Part shown: piece by piece, positions 17,626 through 27,770 of the stretch
Position numbering within the stretch: position 1 is the stretch's first letter
Layout of the letters: every line of letters starts with the position of its first letter
Origin: Cyanobium sp. CACIAM 14
GTDB lineage: Bacteria > Cyanobacteriota > Cyanobacteriia > PCC-6307 > Cyanobiaceae
Length of the DNA: 64,000 nucleotides
Direction of reading: 5' to 3'
NCBI GenBank assembly: GCA_000708525.1
Contig: JMRP01000008.1
Coordinates: forward strand, 1-64,000
Notes under the pieces: generated by a model
Databases searched by the model: none
The model's input: only the letters and a program-made list of their open reading frames with translations
Told to the model about the DNA's origin: nothing
Translations under genes and position numbers: made by a program

Positions 17626-17747
17626 GGCGGGGAGAACGTCCAGCAGACGATCCAGATCGTCGGTGATCCGCTGGGTCAGAAGAGCGGGGGGCGGCGAGAG
17701 CTCCAGGAGAGCGCAGGGGGGAGCGATCCCTTCGTTCTAGCCGGGGC

Positions 17748-18815
17748 TCAGGGGGGGCCGGCGCCAGCCCGCGTCAGCCAGGGACCCACCAGCGCCTCGG
17801 CGATCGCCACGGCCCGCGGCCAGAGCCGGGGCAGATCCAGCAGACGCAGGCCCTCGGCTTCGGCCTCCTGCAGCAGGGGCTGGAGCTGGCGGCGCGCCAC
17901 CCCGCCGAAGGCCACCCCGGCCGCCCGGGCCGTGGCGATGGGCGAGCGCTCCACCAGGGACAGGGTGCGGGCGTTGGTGCCGCCCGCCAGCTGCAGGGGG
18001 CCCGGCGGGGCCAGCGGGGCCAGGTTCTCCAGAAGCCCCACCGCCGCATGGGCCGTGCCGGCCCCGACGTCACCGCTCATCGGCCGGCCGTCCAGCTGCC
18101 AGAGAGGTCGGAAGCCGGCCTCCCGCAACACCCGGAATCGCTGCCACAGCTCGATGGCCAGGTCCTCGACACCGATGCCGGCACCACCGGCCTCGAGACC
18201 GGCGCTCACCGCCACCCGGCGCAGGGGCACCCCGCTGGCGGCCAGTTGCCCCACGCGCTGGGCGAAGGCCTCCAGCCGCCCGGGCTGGGTGTGAAGCTCC
18301 ACCGCATCGGGGGCCAGCTCCGCCAGCAGGCCCGCCACGGCGGCCGGATCGACCACCTGGCTGCGCTCCTCGATCAATCCCAATGGACAGGCGGGCAGGC
18401 AGCGACCGCACCCGTAGCAGCGGGAAGCCGTCACGCCGTGGCGGTCGATGGCCAGAGCCGGACAGACCCGCTCGCAGGGGCGCGGACAGGCCGGCGGGCA
18501 GCGGCGCGAATCGAACCAGGCCTTGCGGAAGTGGGGGTCGAGGCCATCGCTGAGACTCACCATCAGCCAGGGGCGCCGGGCGCCCCGGTCACAGGCCCAG
18601 ACCATGCCGCGCCGGGCGGCCGCCACCACCGCCGGATCCGCCGCCACATCGATGCAGTGCACGCCGGCCAGGGCATGGATGCCGGCCAGATCCTCGATGG
18701 CAGCGAGATCCTGGTTGCTGGCCCCGCCGATCAGCTTCACCCAGCCCCCCCGCACCAGTGCCTGCTCGGGATCCGTGGGGAATGCCGGCGCCGAGGCCCG
18801 GAGGATCGCATCCAT
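17748..18815 (-). CDS. ldpA: LdpA, iron-sulfur protein of the circadian clock input
   Basis: The 355-residue protein has a central ferredoxin-like region with two cysteine clusters, CPPACPRPCERVCP and CYGCGRCLPACP, suited to bind two Fe-S clusters. Flanking segments GGWVKLIGGASNQDLAAIEDL, GVHCIDVAADPAVV and LWQLDGRPMSGDVGAGT fit LdpA. In Synechococcus elongatus LdpA senses redox state and adjusts clock period with light. Next to ycf45 and near ndhN is, as far as I recall, a conserved picocyanobacterial arrangement. It runs on the same strand as the ycf45-like gene, 122 bp before that gene's assigned start. Confidence 0.88.
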   Translation of the reverse strand: MDAILRASAPAFPTDPEQALVRGGWVKLIGGASNQDLAAIEDLAGIHALAGVHCIDVAADPAVVAAARRGMVWACDRGARRPWLMVSLSDGLDPHFRKAWFDSRRCPPACPRPCERVCPALAIDRHGVTASRCYGCGRCLPACPLGLIEERSQVVDPAAVAGLLAELAPDAVELHTQPGRLEAFAQRVGQLAASGVPLRRVAVSAGLEAGGAGIGVEDLAIELWQRFRVLREAGFRPLWQLDGRPMSGDVGAGTAHAAVGLLENLAPLAPPGPLQLAGGTNARTLSLVERSPIATARAAGVAFGGVARRQLQPLLQEAEAEGLRLLDLPRLWPRAVAIAEALVGPWLTRAGAGPP

Positions 18816-18856
18816 GGGCTGGCGATGCAGTCGAGCGATCCTCCCACCGCCCGACC

Positions 18857-20158
18857 TCAGCCTTCACCAGGCAGGTCCTGGGCCCGGGAGACCGGATCCC
18901 CCTCCAGAGCTGCGGACGCTCCCTGCCCCGGCTCTGGAGGGGTCAGGCCCAGACGGCGCGCCAACCAGGGGGCGGTGAATCCCTGCAGCCCGACGGTCAT
19001 CAGAATCGTCAGGAACACCAGTCCCTTGAGGACACCGCCGCCGGCCACCTCGGCCCGGTCCAGTTCGAGGGCGAAGAGACTGGCGACGGCGGCGGTCACG
19101 ATGCCCCGCGGCGCGATCCAGCTCAGCAGGGCCTTCTCCCGCCAGTCGAGACTGGGGATGCCTACGGCAGCGGTGAGGATCAGGGGCCAGCGGGCCAGCA
19201 TCAGGGCGAGCACACAGGCCAGCCCGCCCAACCCCAGAGGGCTGAGTTCGGCCCAGGACACATCGGCCGCGAGCAGGGGGAACAGCACGGTGATGGCCAG
19301 CATGGCCAGCTGGCGGATCAATTCGTCGAGCTGGCTGGCTGCGGCATCGAGACGCACGCCCACCACCACCCCCGCGCTCACCGCCGCCGGCAGGCCCGAT
19401 TCCGGCAGCAGCGCCTCGCAACCGCTGAACAGCAGAAACAGAACCCCCAGCGTCAGTTGCAGCTCCAGGCCGCTGGCCTCGGCGGAGGCGGGCCCAGCAC
19501 CGGACTTCGCCGCCACCACGGTGCCGAGTTGGCCGAGGGCCTCCGACAGCACCAACCCGGCCAGAAGACCGAGACCCACCCCGCCCCCCAGTCGCAGCAG
19601 AAGGCGGGAGGCGGCCTCCTGCCAGCCACCCAGATCCCCCAGGGTCAGCTGGAGCAGCACCAGACCCAGCACGGCGCTCACGGGCTCGAGGAGGAGTCCT
19701 TCCGCCTCCAGGAGCTGAGCCAGCTTCGGGGCCAGTCGCAGCTGGCGGACCATGGGCGTGACCACCGTCGGCCCGGTGGCCATCGCGATCGCCCCGTAGA
19801 CCAGCGACAGCGACCAGGGCAGGCCCGCCAGCCGGTGGGCGAACAGACTCGTGAGGGGAAGCCCCACGACCAGGCGCACCAGCACCAGTCGGAGCGCCGA
19901 GCGCTGCAGTTCCCTGCCCGCCAGCCGGAGATTGAGGCCCCCGTCGAAAAGCACCAGGCTCACGAGCAGCCCCACCACCGGCTCAAGACCGTCGCCGAGC
20001 GCCTCAGGACGGACGAGGTCGAGGCCGGCATGGCCCACCAGCAGCCCCATCCCAAGCAGCAGGACCACTGCCGGCTGACCGGTGAGCCACGCCGCGGCCT
20101 GGGCCAGGGAGCCTGCGAAGAAGGCCGACCCCCAGATCAGTGCCAGCCGCTCCCTCAA
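18857..20158 (-). CDS. Na+/H+ antiporter, CPA1/NhaP type
   Basis: The 433-residue protein has about 12 hydrophobic segments spread over its length. GLLVSLVLFDGGLNL, MATGPTVVTPMVRQL and SWIAPRGIVTAAVASLFAL are the signature blocks of the cation-proton antiporter CPA1 family. It exchanges monovalent cation for protons in the plasma or thylakoid membrane. The C-terminus is short (about 40 polar residues), without a TrkA-type regulatory domain. It lies between ldpA and ndhN on the same strand, with about 40-60 bp on either side. Confidence 0.88.
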   Translation of the reverse strand: MRERLALIWGSAFFAGSLAQAAAWLTGQPAVVLLLGMGLLVGHAGLDLVRPEALGDGLEPVVGLLVSLVLFDGGLNLRLAGRELQRSALRLVLVRLVVGLPLTSLFAHRLAGLPWSLSLVYGAIAMATGPTVVTPMVRQLRLAPKLAQLLEAEGLLLEPVSAVLGLVLLQLTLGDLGGWQEAASRLLLRLGGGVGLGLLAGLVLSEALGQLGTVVAAKSGAGPASAEASGLELQLTLGVLFLLFSGCEALLPESGLPAAVSAGVVVGVRLDAAASQLDELIRQLAMLAITVLFPLLAADVSWAELSPLGLGGLACVLALMLARWPLILTAAVGIPSLDWREKALLSWIAPRGIVTAAVASLFALELDRAEVAGGGVLKGLVFLTILMTVGLQGFTAPWLARRLGLTPPEPGQGASAALEGDPVSRAQDLPGEG

Positions 20159-20216
20159 CTGCCGGAAAGGCGCCGAACGGGGTCAGGCTATGGGAATTCA
20201 GGGCCGGGCCGCAGGC

Positions 20217-20678
20217 TCAGGCGGGGACGAGCTGATCGAGGGGCTGCCAGCGCAGGGCTCGGGCACCGCCCATTTCCACCACCACCTTCAGGCGTGGCTC
20301 ACGGCGGCAGAGGTCGCAGAGGGCGGCCAGCTCGGAGGCGCTGAGCACCTGACCTTCGAGCAGCCAGAGGAGCACCGGGCCTTCGCCGGCGAGCTGGGGG
20401 CCCAGCAGAGGCATCACCATCTGGACGTCGCCGACGGCGGCTCCGCGGCCCACGCTCTGGTGGCCGAGATGGGGGGGGCGGACTCCGTGCAGCTGGGTCA
20501 GGTAGGCCTCCGGATCACCCAGACCACGGGCCGAGGTGAGGTGGGCCCGGTAACCGGCCGCTCGCAGACGCCGCAGCAGACGAGTCTCGGCTCCTCCCTC
20601 CAGGGGCACGAAGAGGGCCAGGGCACCGCAGCGCTCGAGCTCGGTGCGGAAACCACGGCCGGTCATCAGCAGGGGCAT
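20217..20678 (-). CDS. ndhN: NAD(P)H-quinone oxidoreductase (NDH-1) subunit N
   Basis: From the ATG at 20678 the product is 153 residues starting [10 protein letters not shown], the usual NdhN opening. It continues with [40 protein letters not shown] and RPPHLGHQ, all typical of this oxygenic-phototroph-specific subunit. NdhN belongs to the membrane-peripheral arm of NDH-1, used in cyclic electron flow and respiration. A start 24 codons upstream is open but gives a non-conserved extension. Confidence 0.93.
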   Translation of the reverse strand: MPLLMTGRGFRTELERCGALALFVPLEGGAETRLLRRLRAAGYRAHLTSARGLGDPEAYLTQLHGVRPPHLGHQSVGRGAAVGDVQMVMPLLGPQLAGEGPVLLWLLEGQVLSASELAALCDLCRREPRLKVVVEMGGARALRWQPLDQLVPA

Positions 20679-21119
20679 CGGGAGCGGCAGAGCAGATCGG
20701 GAGGGAGTCTGGCAGGAGGTGGGCGGTCCGGGGGTGGCGGCGCGCACCATGAGGTAAGGTATCTGCTTGTGCTGATGATCTGCGCCCGTCCGCTAGCCGG
20801 GCCTCCAGAGAACGGCACGGGGTTCGTCGTTGGTGACGAGCCCTTCCTGGCCCGTACGGCAGCCTGCAGCGATTCGTCGTTGTCCGGTCCGTCGGGATAC
20901 TGCCGAACCGATCGCAACCGGCCGGAGAGCTCGCTCCCCATCCGTGCCCGGTCCGGCAAGTCCCAGCCCGCTGATTCGCCTCGCTAGCTCCTGACCTCCC
21001 GGTCAATCTGCGATTCCACGAATTCAGCCCTCGCCGCCCAGCGGTTCCATCCGGGATCGGGCTTCGGCCCTCCATTGGTGGTCCGCCGCGGCTGTCCAGC
21101 TGGTGTTGTTCTTCCTTCC
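20679..21119. promoter_or_regulatory. Divergent ndhN / ribosomal cluster promoter region with long leader
   Basis: No gene is visible in this 441-bp gap. On the plus strand TAAGGT at 20755-20760 could be a -10 element for the ribosomal cluster; no good -35 precedes it. If so, the leader before rplC would be about 350 nt. It contains a stem-loop at 20820-20843 with a 9-bp stem (including one T-G pair) and a six-base loop. It may be a site of autoregulation, but this is inference. Confidence 0.4.
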
Positions 21120-21767
21120 ATGTCCATCGGCATCCTCGGGAAGAAGCTGGGTATGTCCCAGTTCTTCGACGAAGAAGGCAAGTCCGTTCCGGTCACCCTG
21201 ATCGAAGCGGGTCCCTGCCGCATCACCCAACTCAAGAGCGAAGCCACCGACGGCTACACGGCCGTCCAGCTCGGCTTCGGCGAGACGCGCGACAAGCTCG
21301 TCAACAAGCCCGCCCGCGGCCACTTGGCCAAGTCCGGCGCGTCACCCCTGCGTCATCTCAGGGAATACCGGCTGGAAGCCATCGATGGCCTCGAGCTCGG
21401 GGCTTCCGTCACCGTCAGTGCCTTCAGCCCCGGCCAGAAGGTGGACGTCAGCGGCGACACCATCGGCCGCGGCTTCTCCGGCTATCAGAAGCGCCATGGT
21501 TTCAGCCGGGGGCCCATGAGCCACGGCTCGAAGAATCACCGGGAGCCGGGTTCCACCGGCGCCGGCACGACCCCCGGGCGGGTCTACCCCGGCAAACGGA
21601 TGGCTGGCCGCTATGGCGGCAAGCAGATCACCACCCGCGGCCTCACCGTGCTCAAGGTGGATGCGGAGCGCAACCTGCTGGTCGTGAAGGGCTCGGTGCC
21701 CGGCAAGCCGGGGGCGCTGCTCGACATCCGCCCGGCCCGCCGGGTGGGCAGCCCCGCAGGGAACTGA
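21120..21767 (+). CDS. rplC: 50S ribosomal protein L3
   Basis: The 215-residue protein starts [17 protein letters not shown], the conserved L3 opening. The middle contains [17 protein letters not shown] and [14 protein letters not shown], the long internal loop that reaches toward the peptidyl transferase centre. L3 nucleates early 50S assembly on 23S rRNA. It is the first gene of the long ribosomal run; rpsJ, which often precedes it, is not upstream here. An open frame extends to 21075, but the ATG at 21120 fits the family. Confidence 0.97.
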   Translation: MSIGILGKKLGMSQFFDEEGKSVPVTLIEAGPCRITQLKSEATDGYTAVQLGFGETRDKLVNKPARGHLAKSGASPLRHLREYRLEAIDGLELGASVTVSAFSPGQKVDVSGDTIGRGFSGYQKRHGFSRGPMSHGSKNHREPGSTGAGTTPGRVYPGKRMAGRYGGKQITTRGLTVLKVDAERNLLVVKGSVPGKPGALLDIRPARRVGSPAGN

Positions 21768-21778
21768 GGAGAACACCC

Positions 21779-22414
21779 ATGACTGACTGTGTGATCCGTG
21801 ACTGGCAGGGCAAGGAGAGCGGCAAGGCTCCCCTCGACCTCAAGGTCGCCAAGGAAGCCACCGCCAAGGGGCTGCTCCACCGGGCCGTGGTCCGCCAGCT
21901 GGCCCATGCCCGGCAGGGCACAGCGAGCACCCTCACCCGGGCCGAGGTGGCCGGCGGCGGCCGCAAGCCGTACAAGCAGAAGGGAACCGGCCGGGCCCGC
22001 CAGGGCTCCATCCGCACCCCCCTGCGACCTGGTGGCGGTGTGATCTTCGGACCCAAGCCCCGCAGCTATGGCGTGGCGATGAACCGCAAGGAGCGTCGCC
22101 TTGCGCTGCGCACCGCCCTGATGAGCCGCGCCGAGGACATCACCGTGGTGAAGGGCTTCGCCAAGGGGCTCGAGACCCCCAAAACCAAGGAGATCACCGC
22201 GGCCCTGGCCCGCTTCGGCATCGATGCCGGCGCCAAGGTGTTGATCGTTCTCGACGGGGCCTCCGAGGCCGTGCGCCGTTCGGTTCGCAACCTTGAGAAG
22301 GTCAGGCTGATCGCCGCCGATCAGCTGAACGTGGTCGATCTGCTCCATGCCAACAAGCTGGTGCTCAGCGAAGAGGCACTGGCCAAGATTCAGGAGGTCT
22401 ACGGCGATGTCTGA
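21779..22414 (+). CDS. rplD: 50S ribosomal protein L4
   Basis: The 211-residue protein contains the basic tunnel loop ([30 protein letters not shown]). This loop and that of L22 form the constriction of the nascent-peptide exit tunnel. A C-terminal globular domain follows. In enteric bacteria L4 also represses its own operon; whether that holds here is unknown. A good Shine-Dalgarno sequence (GAGGAG) lies 6-8 bases before the ATG, overlapping the rplC stop region. Its 3' end overlaps rplW by 8 bp. Confidence 0.97.
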   Translation: MTDCVIRDWQGKESGKAPLDLKVAKEATAKGLLHRAVVRQLAHARQGTASTLTRAEVAGGGRKPYKQKGTGRARQGSIRTPLRPGGGVIFGPKPRSYGVAMNRKERRLALRTALMSRAEDITVVKGFAKGLETPKTKEITAALARFGIDAGAKVLIVLDGASEAVRRSVRNLEKVRLIAADQLNVVDLLHANKLVLSEEALAKIQEVYGDV

Positions 22415-22709
22415 GCGTTTTGCAGGCCGGCTGGCGGATGTGATCCGGCGCCCGCTCATCACGGAGAAGGCCACCCGCGCCATCGAGCTCAACCAGTACA
22501 CCTTCGAGGTGGACCATCGGGCCGCCAAGCCCGACATCAAGGCGGCCGTCGAGCATCTGTTCGACGTCAAGGTCGTCGGCGTCAGCACCATGAATCCCCC
22601 CCGCCGCACCCGCCGGGTGGGGCGCTTCGCCGGGAAACGGGCCCAAGTGAAGAAGGCGGTGGTGCGTCTTGCCGAAGGCAACGCCATCCAGTTGTTCCCT
22701 GAGTCCTGA
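22407..22709 (+). CDS. rplW: 50S ribosomal protein L23
   Basis: This 100-residue protein begins [23 protein letters not shown], containing the L23 motif RPLITEKA. It ends in a beta-rich segment after a basic loop ([17 protein letters not shown]). L23 sits at the exit of the peptide tunnel and docks trigger factor and SRP. The ATG lies inside the last codons of rplD, so translation is coupled. Confidence 0.97.
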   Translation: MSERFAGRLADVIRRPLITEKATRAIELNQYTFEVDHRAAKPDIKAAVEHLFDVKVVGVSTMNPPRRTRRVGRFAGKRAQVKKAVVRLAEGNAIQLFPES

Positions 22710-22724
22710 GGGGTCTGAATCGTC

Positions 22725-23588
22725 ATGGCAATCCGCAACTACAGGCCCACCACCCCCGGCACCCGCACGCTGGTGGTCACCGATTTCAGCGAGATCACCG
22801 GCAAGGGCCGGGAACGGGGGCTGGTGGTCTCCAAGCATCGCCACAAGGGCCGCAACAACCGCGGCGTGATCACCTGCCGCCACCGCGGCGGTGGTCACAA
22901 ACGCCTCTACCGCATCGTCGACTTCCGTCGCGACAAGCACGGAGTGAACGCGAAGGTGGCCGCGATCCACTACGACCCCCACCGCAACGCGCGGCTGGCT
23001 CTCCTGTACTACGCCGACGGCGAGAAGCGGTATATCCTCGCGCCCGCCAACGTGAGCGTGGGGCAGACCGTCGTCTCCGGGCCCGACGCCCCGATCGAGA
23101 ACGGCAACGCCCTGCCCCTCTCGGCCATCCCGCTGGGCTCCAGCGTCCACAACGTGGAGCTCTACGCCGGCCGGGGCGGCCAGATGGTGCGCACCGCCGG
23201 GGCCAGCGCCCAGGTGGTGGCGAAGGAAGGGGACTACGTCGCCCTGAAGCTGCCCTCCACCGAGGTGCGGCTGGTGCGCCGCGAGTGCTACGCCACCCTC
23301 GGTGAGGTGGGCAACGCCGAGCAGCGCAACACCAGCCTGGGGAAGGCTGGCCGCAAACGCTGGCTGGGCCGCCGCCCCGAGGTGCGGGGCAGTGTGATGA
23401 ATCCCTGCGACCACCCCCACGGTGGTGGCGAGGGCCGGGCACCGATCGGCCGTTCCGGTCCGGTCACCCCCTGGGGCAAGCCCGCCCTGGGCCTCAAGAC
23501 CCGCAAACGCAACAAGCCGAGCAACCGCTTCGTGCTCCGCAAACGACGCCGCACCTCCAAACGGAGCCGTGGCGGACGCGACTCCTGA
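22725..23588 (+). CDS. rplB: 50S ribosomal protein L2
   Basis: The 287-residue protein has the N-terminal RNA-binding OB-like region ([21 protein letters not shown]) and the SH3-like domain. Near the C-terminus it carries [18 protein letters not shown], including the conserved His associated with peptidyl transferase activity. L2 bridges the subunits and supports tRNA binding. Length and order are as expected; it follows rplW by 15 bp. Confidence 0.98.
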   Translation: MAIRNYRPTTPGTRTLVVTDFSEITGKGRERGLVVSKHRHKGRNNRGVITCRHRGGGHKRLYRIVDFRRDKHGVNAKVAAIHYDPHRNARLALLYYADGEKRYILAPANVSVGQTVVSGPDAPIENGNALPLSAIPLGSSVHNVELYAGRGGQMVRTAGASAQVVAKEGDYVALKLPSTEVRLVRRECYATLGEVGNAEQRNTSLGKAGRKRWLGRRPEVRGSVMNPCDHPHGGGEGRAPIGRSGPVTPWGKPALGLKTRKRNKPSNRFVLRKRRRTSKRSRGGRDS

Positions 23589-23623
23589 TGACCCCCACCG
23601 CTCTGCCGTTCGCCTGATCCGCC

Positions 23624-23899
23624 ATGGGACGCTCACTCAAGAAAGGCCCCTTCGTCGCCGACAGCCTGCTGCGCAAGGTCGAGCGGCAGAACGCCGCCGA
23701 CGACAAGACCGTGATCAAGACCTGGTCACGGGCCTCCACCATCCTGCCGATGATGATCGGCCACACCATTGCCGTTCACAACGGCAAGGCCCACGTGCCC
23801 GTCTACGTGACGGAGCAGATGGTGGGCCACAAGCTGGGGGAATTCGCCCCCACCCGCACATTCCGCGGTCACATCAAAGACAAGAAGGGAGGCCGCTGA
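23624..23899 (+). CDS. rpsS: 30S ribosomal protein S19
   Basis: This 91-residue protein starts [16 protein letters not shown], the conserved S19 opening. It includes [17 protein letters not shown] and ends in a basic tail [11 protein letters not shown]19 sits in the head of the small subunit, binds 16S rRNA with S13 and contacts tRNA. It is separated from rplV by only four bases. Confidence 0.97.
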   Translation: MGRSLKKGPFVADSLLRKVERQNAADDKTVIKTWSRASTILPMMIGHTIAVHNGKAHVPVYVTEQMVGHKLGEFAPTRTFRGHIKDKKGGR

Positions 23900-23903
23900 T
23901 CCG

Positions 23904-24263
23904 ATGGCAACCACCACACCCGCCAACCAGGCCCTGGCCCACGGCCGCTACATCCGCGGCTCCGTGTCCAAGGTCCGCCGGGTTCTCGATCAGATCCGGG
24001 GTCGCACCTACCGCGACGCGCTGATCATGCTCGAGTTCATGCCCTACCGCTCCACCGAGCCGATCACCAAGGTGCTCCGCTCCGCGGTCGCGAATGCCGA
24101 GCACAACCTCGGCCTTGACCCGGCCACCCTGGTCATCAGCCAGGCGAGTGCCGACATGGGACCGTCCCTGAAGCGCTTCCGCCCCCGCGCCCAGGGCCGC
24201 GCCTACGCCATCAAGAAACAGACCTGCCACATCAGCATCGCTGTGGCAGCGCCCACCGCCTGA
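23904..24263 (+). CDS. rplV: 50S ribosomal protein L22
   Basis: The 119-residue protein has the [19 protein letters not shown] helix and a long beta hairpin around [19 protein letters not shown]. The tip of this hairpin lines the exit tunnel and is a known macrolide-resistance site. Length is normal for cyanobacteria. Confidence 0.97.
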   Translation: MATTTPANQALAHGRYIRGSVSKVRRVLDQIRGRTYRDALIMLEFMPYRSTEPITKVLRSAVANAEHNLGLDPATLVISQASADMGPSLKRFRPRAQGRAYAIKKQTCHISIAVAAPTA

Positions 24264-24282
24264 CCCCCGAGGACACCGCCCG

Positions 24283-25011
24283 ATGGGACACAAGATCCAT
24301 CCAACCGGCCTGCGCCTGGGGATCACCCAGGACCACCGCTCCCGCTGGTACGCCCCCAGCAAGACCTATCCCGTCCTCCTTCAGGAGGACGACCGGATCC
24401 GGTCGTTCATTCACAAGAAGTACGCCGCCGCCGGCATCAGCGACGTGCTGATCGCCCGCAAGGCCGACCAGCTCGAAGTGGAGCTCAAGACCGCCCGTCC
24501 GGGCGTGCTGGTGGGCCGCCAGGGCAGCGGCATCGAAGAGCTGCGCACCGGCATCCAGAAGACCCTCGGCGACGCCCACCGTCAGGTGCGCATCAACGTG
24601 GTGGAGGTGGAACGGGTCGACGCCGACGCCTACCTGCTGGCCGAGTACATCGCCCAGCAACTGGAGAAGCGGGTGGCCTTCCGGCGCGTCATGCGCATGG
24701 CGGTGCAGCGCGCCCAGCGGGCCGGGGTGCTGGGTCTCAAGATCCAGGTCAGCGGTCGCCTCAACGGCGCCGAGATCGCCCGGACCGAGTGGACCCGCGA
24801 GGGTCGCGTGCCCCTGCACACCCTCCGCGCCGACATCGACTACGCCACCAAGGTGGCCTCCACCACCTACGGGGTGCTGGGGATCAAGGTGTGGGTGTTC
24901 AAGGGTGAGGTGCTGCCCGGTCAGCAGGAACAGCTGCCGGTGGGTGGAGCACCGAAGCGCCGGGCGAGCCGCCGGCCGCAACAGTTCGAAGACCGCTCCA
25001 ACGAGGAGTGA
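24283..25011 (+). CDS. rpsC: 30S ribosomal protein S3
   Basis: The 242-residue protein begins [18 protein letters not shown] and contains a KH domain with [14 protein letters not shown], the GxxG loop that binds RNA. The C-terminal domain includes [21 protein letters not shown]3 forms part of the mRNA entry tunnel. The last 25 residues are a basic, disordered tail ([16 protein letters not shown]). It sits directly between rplV and rplP. Confidence 0.97.
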   Translation: MGHKIHPTGLRLGITQDHRSRWYAPSKTYPVLLQEDDRIRSFIHKKYAAAGISDVLIARKADQLEVELKTARPGVLVGRQGSGIEELRTGIQKTLGDAHRQVRINVVEVERVDADAYLLAEYIAQQLEKRVAFRRVMRMAVQRAQRAGVLGLKIQVSGRLNGAEIARTEWTREGRVPLHTLRADIDYATKVASTTYGVLGIKVWVFKGEVLPGQQEQLPVGGAPKRRASRRPQQFEDRSNEE

Positions 25012-25027
25012 TCAGGAGGCCTGAACC

Positions 25028-25486
25028 ATGCTGAGTCCAAAACGCGTCAAGTTCCGCAAACAGCAGCGGGGCCGCATGCGCGGCATCGCCACCCGCGGCA
25101 ACACCATTGCCTTCGGCGATTTCGCCCTGCAGGCCCAGGAGTGCGGGTGGATCACCTCCCGCCAGATCGAGGCCAGCCGCCGCGCCATGACCCGCTACGT
25201 CAAGCGGGGGGGCAAGATCTGGATCCGGATCTTCCCCGACAAGCCCGTCACCATGCGACCGGCCGAAACCCGCATGGGTTCCGGCAAGGGCAACCCGGAA
25301 TTCTGGGTGGCCGTGATCAAGCCGGGCCGCATCCTGTTCGAGATGGGAGGTCCCGAGATCACCCCCCAGATCGCCAGGGAAGCCATGCGCCTGGCCCAGT
25401 ACAAGCTGCCGGTGAAGACGAAGTTCCTCACCCTGGCCGACCAGGAGGCCGCCGCCCCCGAACCCGCCCTCGCAGTGGAGTCCTGA
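25028..25486 (+). CDS. rplP: 50S ribosomal protein L16
   Basis: The 152-residue protein starts [19 protein letters not shown] and contains [36 protein letters not shown] and [16 protein letters not shown], the full L16 core near the A-site tRNA elbow. The C-terminus has a short acidic-alanine extension beyond the core. rpmC follows after 2 bp. Confidence 0.97.
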   Translation: MLSPKRVKFRKQQRGRMRGIATRGNTIAFGDFALQAQECGWITSRQIEASRRAMTRYVKRGGKIWIRIFPDKPVTMRPAETRMGSGKGNPEFWVAVIKPGRILFEMGGPEITPQIAREAMRLAQYKLPVKTKFLTLADQEAAAPEPALAVES

Positions 25487-25488
25487 CC

Positions 25489-25701
25489 ATGGCCCGTCCC
25501 ACCATCTCCGACGTGCGCTCGCTCAGCGACGCCCAGATCGCCGAACGCATCGACGGCGTCCGCCGCGAACTGTTCGACCTCCGCTTCCAGCAGGCCACCC
25601 GCCGGCTTGAGCATCCGCACCGCTTCAAGGAGGCCCGCATCAAGCTGGCCCACCTGCTGACGGTGCAGCAGGAGCGTCAGCGCTCCACCGTCGCCTCCTG
25701 A
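25489..25701 (+). CDS. rpmC: 50S ribosomal protein L29
   Basis: This is a 70-residue, two-helix protein. [24 protein letters not shown] is the L29 signature region (described here in parts: helix 1 ends at RFQQAT, helix 2 starts after HPHR). L29 lies next to L23 at the tunnel exit. The ATG at 25489 overlaps the spacer immediately after the rplP stop, suggesting coupling. Confidence 0.96.
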   Translation: MARPTISDVRSLSDAQIAERIDGVRRELFDLRFQQATRRLEHPHRFKEARIKLAHLLTVQQERQRSTVAS

Positions 25702-25718
25702 TTCCCCCCTCGATCCCC

Positions 25719-25970
25719 ATGGCACTCAAGGAAAGGGTCGGCACCGTCGTCAGCGACAAGATGGACAAAACGGTGGTGGTGGCGGTGGAAAACCGCTTCC
25801 CCCACCCCATCTATCAGAAGACCGTCCGCCGCACCACCCGCTACAAGGCCCACGACGAAGCCAACAGCTGCCGCGTGGGTGACCGGGTCCGCATCACCGA
25901 GACCCGCCCCCTCAGCCGCACCAAACGTTGGGCCGTGGCCGAGGTTCTCTCTTCCACCAGCGCCGGCTGA
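25719..25970 (+). CDS. rpsQ: 30S ribosomal protein S17
   Basis: The 83-residue OB-fold protein begins [21 protein letters not shown]. It contains [19 protein letters not shown] and [14 protein letters not shown], the S17 motif set. It binds 16S rRNA helix junctions early in small-subunit assembly. Confidence 0.97.
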   Translation: MALKERVGTVVSDKMDKTVVVAVENRFPHPIYQKTVRRTTRYKAHDEANSCRVGDRVRITETRPLSRTKRWAVAEVLSSTSAG

Positions 25971-25980
25971 GGACCCTCCG

Positions 25981-26346
25981 ATGATCCAGCAGGAAACCTT
26001 CCTCAACGTCGCCGACAACAGCGGCGCCAAGCGCATCCAGTGCATCCGGGTGCTCGGAACCAACCGTCGCTACGCCCACGTCGGTGACGTGATCGTGGCG
26101 GCCGTCAAAGACGCCATGCCCAACATGGGCGTCAAGAAGTCGGATGTGGTCAAGGCCGTGGTCGTCCGCACCAAGGCCACCCTGCGCAGGGACACCGGCA
26201 ACGCGATCCGCTTCGACGACAACGCCGCCGTGATCCTTGGGAACGACAACAACCCCAAGGGCACCCGGGTGTTCGGGCCGGTCGCCCGGGAACTGCGCGA
26301 GCGCAACTTCACCAAGATCGTGTCCCTCGCTCCGGAGGTGATCTGA
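25981..26346 (+). CDS. rplN: 50S ribosomal protein L14
   Basis: The 121-residue protein begins [19 protein letters not shown] and includes the basic [15 protein letters not shown] segment and [17 protein letters not shown]. These are the diagnostic blocks of L14, which sits at the subunit interface and binds the RsfS silencing factor. The ATG at 25981 lies 10 bp after rpsQ. Confidence 0.98.
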   Translation: MIQQETFLNVADNSGAKRIQCIRVLGTNRRYAHVGDVIVAAVKDAMPNMGVKKSDVVKAVVVRTKATLRRDTGNAIRFDDNAAVILGNDNNPKGTRVFGPVARELRERNFTKIVSLAPEVI

Positions 26347-26347
26347 C

Positions 26348-26704
26348 ATGGCCACCGCAACCCCCAAGGCCCGCCCCGTCCAGCGCGTCAAGATGCGCAT
26401 CCGCAAGGGCGACACCGTCCAGGTGATCGCCGGCAAGGATCGCGGCAAGACCGGCGAGGTGCTGCGCACCCTGCCCAACGAGAACCGCGTCGTGGTTCAG
26501 GGCGTCAACCTGCGCACCCGCCACGTCAAACCCACCCAGGAAGGCGAGAGCGGTCGCATCGTCACCGAGGAGGCCTCGGTGCACGCTTCGAACGTGATGC
26601 TCTACTCCACCACCAAGAAGGTGGCCAGCCGGGTGGAGATCGTGATCGAGAAGGACGGCACCAAGAAACGCCGCCTCAAGAAGACCGGGGAGGTACTCGA
26701 CTGA
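26348..26704 (+). CDS. rplX: 50S ribosomal protein L24
   Basis: The 118-residue protein has a KOW motif, [20 protein letters not shown], followed by [18 protein letters not shown]24 is an assembly initiator that binds the 5' domain of 23S rRNA. The first ten residues are a short non-conserved extension. The ATG starts 1 bp after the rplN stop. Confidence 0.97.
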   Translation: MATATPKARPVQRVKMRIRKGDTVQVIAGKDRGKTGEVLRTLPNENRVVVQGVNLRTRHVKPTQEGESGRIVTEEASVHASNVMLYSTTKKVASRVEIVIEKDGTKKRRLKKTGEVLD

Positions 26705-26793
26705 CCGCCCCCACCCCTTCCGACTCCCTTCCCCCGTCCGCTCACTGCCCCGCTCTCTGACCACGTCCAGAAGCGCCCTTCCTTCCCCCCGTC

Positions 26794-27333
26794 ATGTCAC
26801 TCAAACAGCGCTACCGGGAGACGATCCAGCCCAAGCTGCTGAAGGATCTCAACCTCTCCAACGTCCACCAGGTTCCCAAGGTGGTCAAGGTCACGGTCAA
26901 CCGTGGTCTTGGTGAGGCGGCCCAGAACGCCAAGGCGCTCGAGGCCTCCATCTCCGAACTGGCCACCATCACCGGCCAGAAGGTGGTGGTGACCAGGGCC
27001 AAGAAGGCGATCGCCGGTTTCAAGATCCGCCAGGGCATGCCGATCGGCGTGGCCGTCACCCTGCGAGGCGAGCGGATGTACGCCTTCCTGGAGCGCCTGA
27101 TCCACCTGGCCCTGCCGCGGATCCGCGACTTCCGCGGTGTCAGCCCCAAGAGCTTCGACGGCCGGGGCAACTACACCCTGGGGATCCGGGAGCAGATCAT
27201 CTTCCCCGAGATCTCCTTCGACAAGATCGATGCCATCCGGGGGATGGACGTCACGATCGTGACCAACGCCCGTAACGACGAAGAGGGCCGGGCCCTCCTC
27301 CGCGAGATGGGAATGCCGTTCCGCAATACCTGA
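26794..27333 (+). CDS. rplE: 50S ribosomal protein L5
   Basis: The 179-residue protein contains [21 protein letters not shown], a [11 protein letters not shown] strand, and the C-terminal [20 protein letters not shown]. These are the conserved L5 blocks that bind 5S rRNA and touch the P-site tRNA. An 89-bp gap separates it from rplX, the largest in this part of the cluster. The S14 gene (rpsN), which follows L5 in many bacteria, is absent and rpsH comes next. Confidence 0.97.
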   Translation: MSLKQRYRETIQPKLLKDLNLSNVHQVPKVVKVTVNRGLGEAAQNAKALEASISELATITGQKVVVTRAKKAIAGFKIRQGMPIGVAVTLRGERMYAFLERLIHLALPRIRDFRGVSPKSFDGRGNYTLGIREQIIFPEISFDKIDAIRGMDVTIVTNARNDEEGRALLREMGMPFRNT

Positions 27334-27352
27334 GCCCCTTCCGGACACGACC

Positions 27353-27754
27353 ATGGCCAACCACGACCCGATCTCCGACATGCTCACCCGCATCCGCAAT
27401 GCGAGTGAGAAGCGCCACGAGCGCACCAGGATTCCCGCCTCCCGTCTCTCCCGCAGCATCGCCAACGTGCTGCAGCAGGAAGGTTTCATCGCCGCCGTCT
27501 CCGAGGAGGGCGAAGGGGTGCAGCGGCAGCTGGTGCTGGAGCTCAAGTACAGCGGCAAGCACCGCCAGCCCACCATTCGCTCGGTGCAGCGGGTGAGCAA
27601 GCCCGGCCTGCGCATCTACAAGAACACCCGCCAGCTGCCCAAGGTCCTGGGTGGCCTCGGGGTGGCCATCATCTCCACCTCCAAGGGTGTGATGAGCGAC
27701 CGCGACGCCCGCAAGCAGGGTGTGGGCGGTGAAGTGCTCTGCTACGTCTACTGA
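27353..27754 (+). CDS. rpsH: 30S ribosomal protein S8
   Basis: The 133-residue protein begins [17 protein letters not shown] and ends [20 protein letters not shown] plus a short tail. Both are classic S8 features. S8 binds the central domain of 16S rRNA and in enteric bacteria represses the spc operon. It lies 20 bp after rplE. Confidence 0.97.
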   Translation: MANHDPISDMLTRIRNASEKRHERTRIPASRLSRSIANVLQQEGFIAAVSEEGEGVQRQLVLELKYSGKHRQPTIRSVQRVSKPGLRIYKNTRQLPKVLGGLGVAIISTSKGVMSDRDARKQGVGGEVLCYVY

Positions 27755-27770
27755 TCCCAGGAACTGTCCC

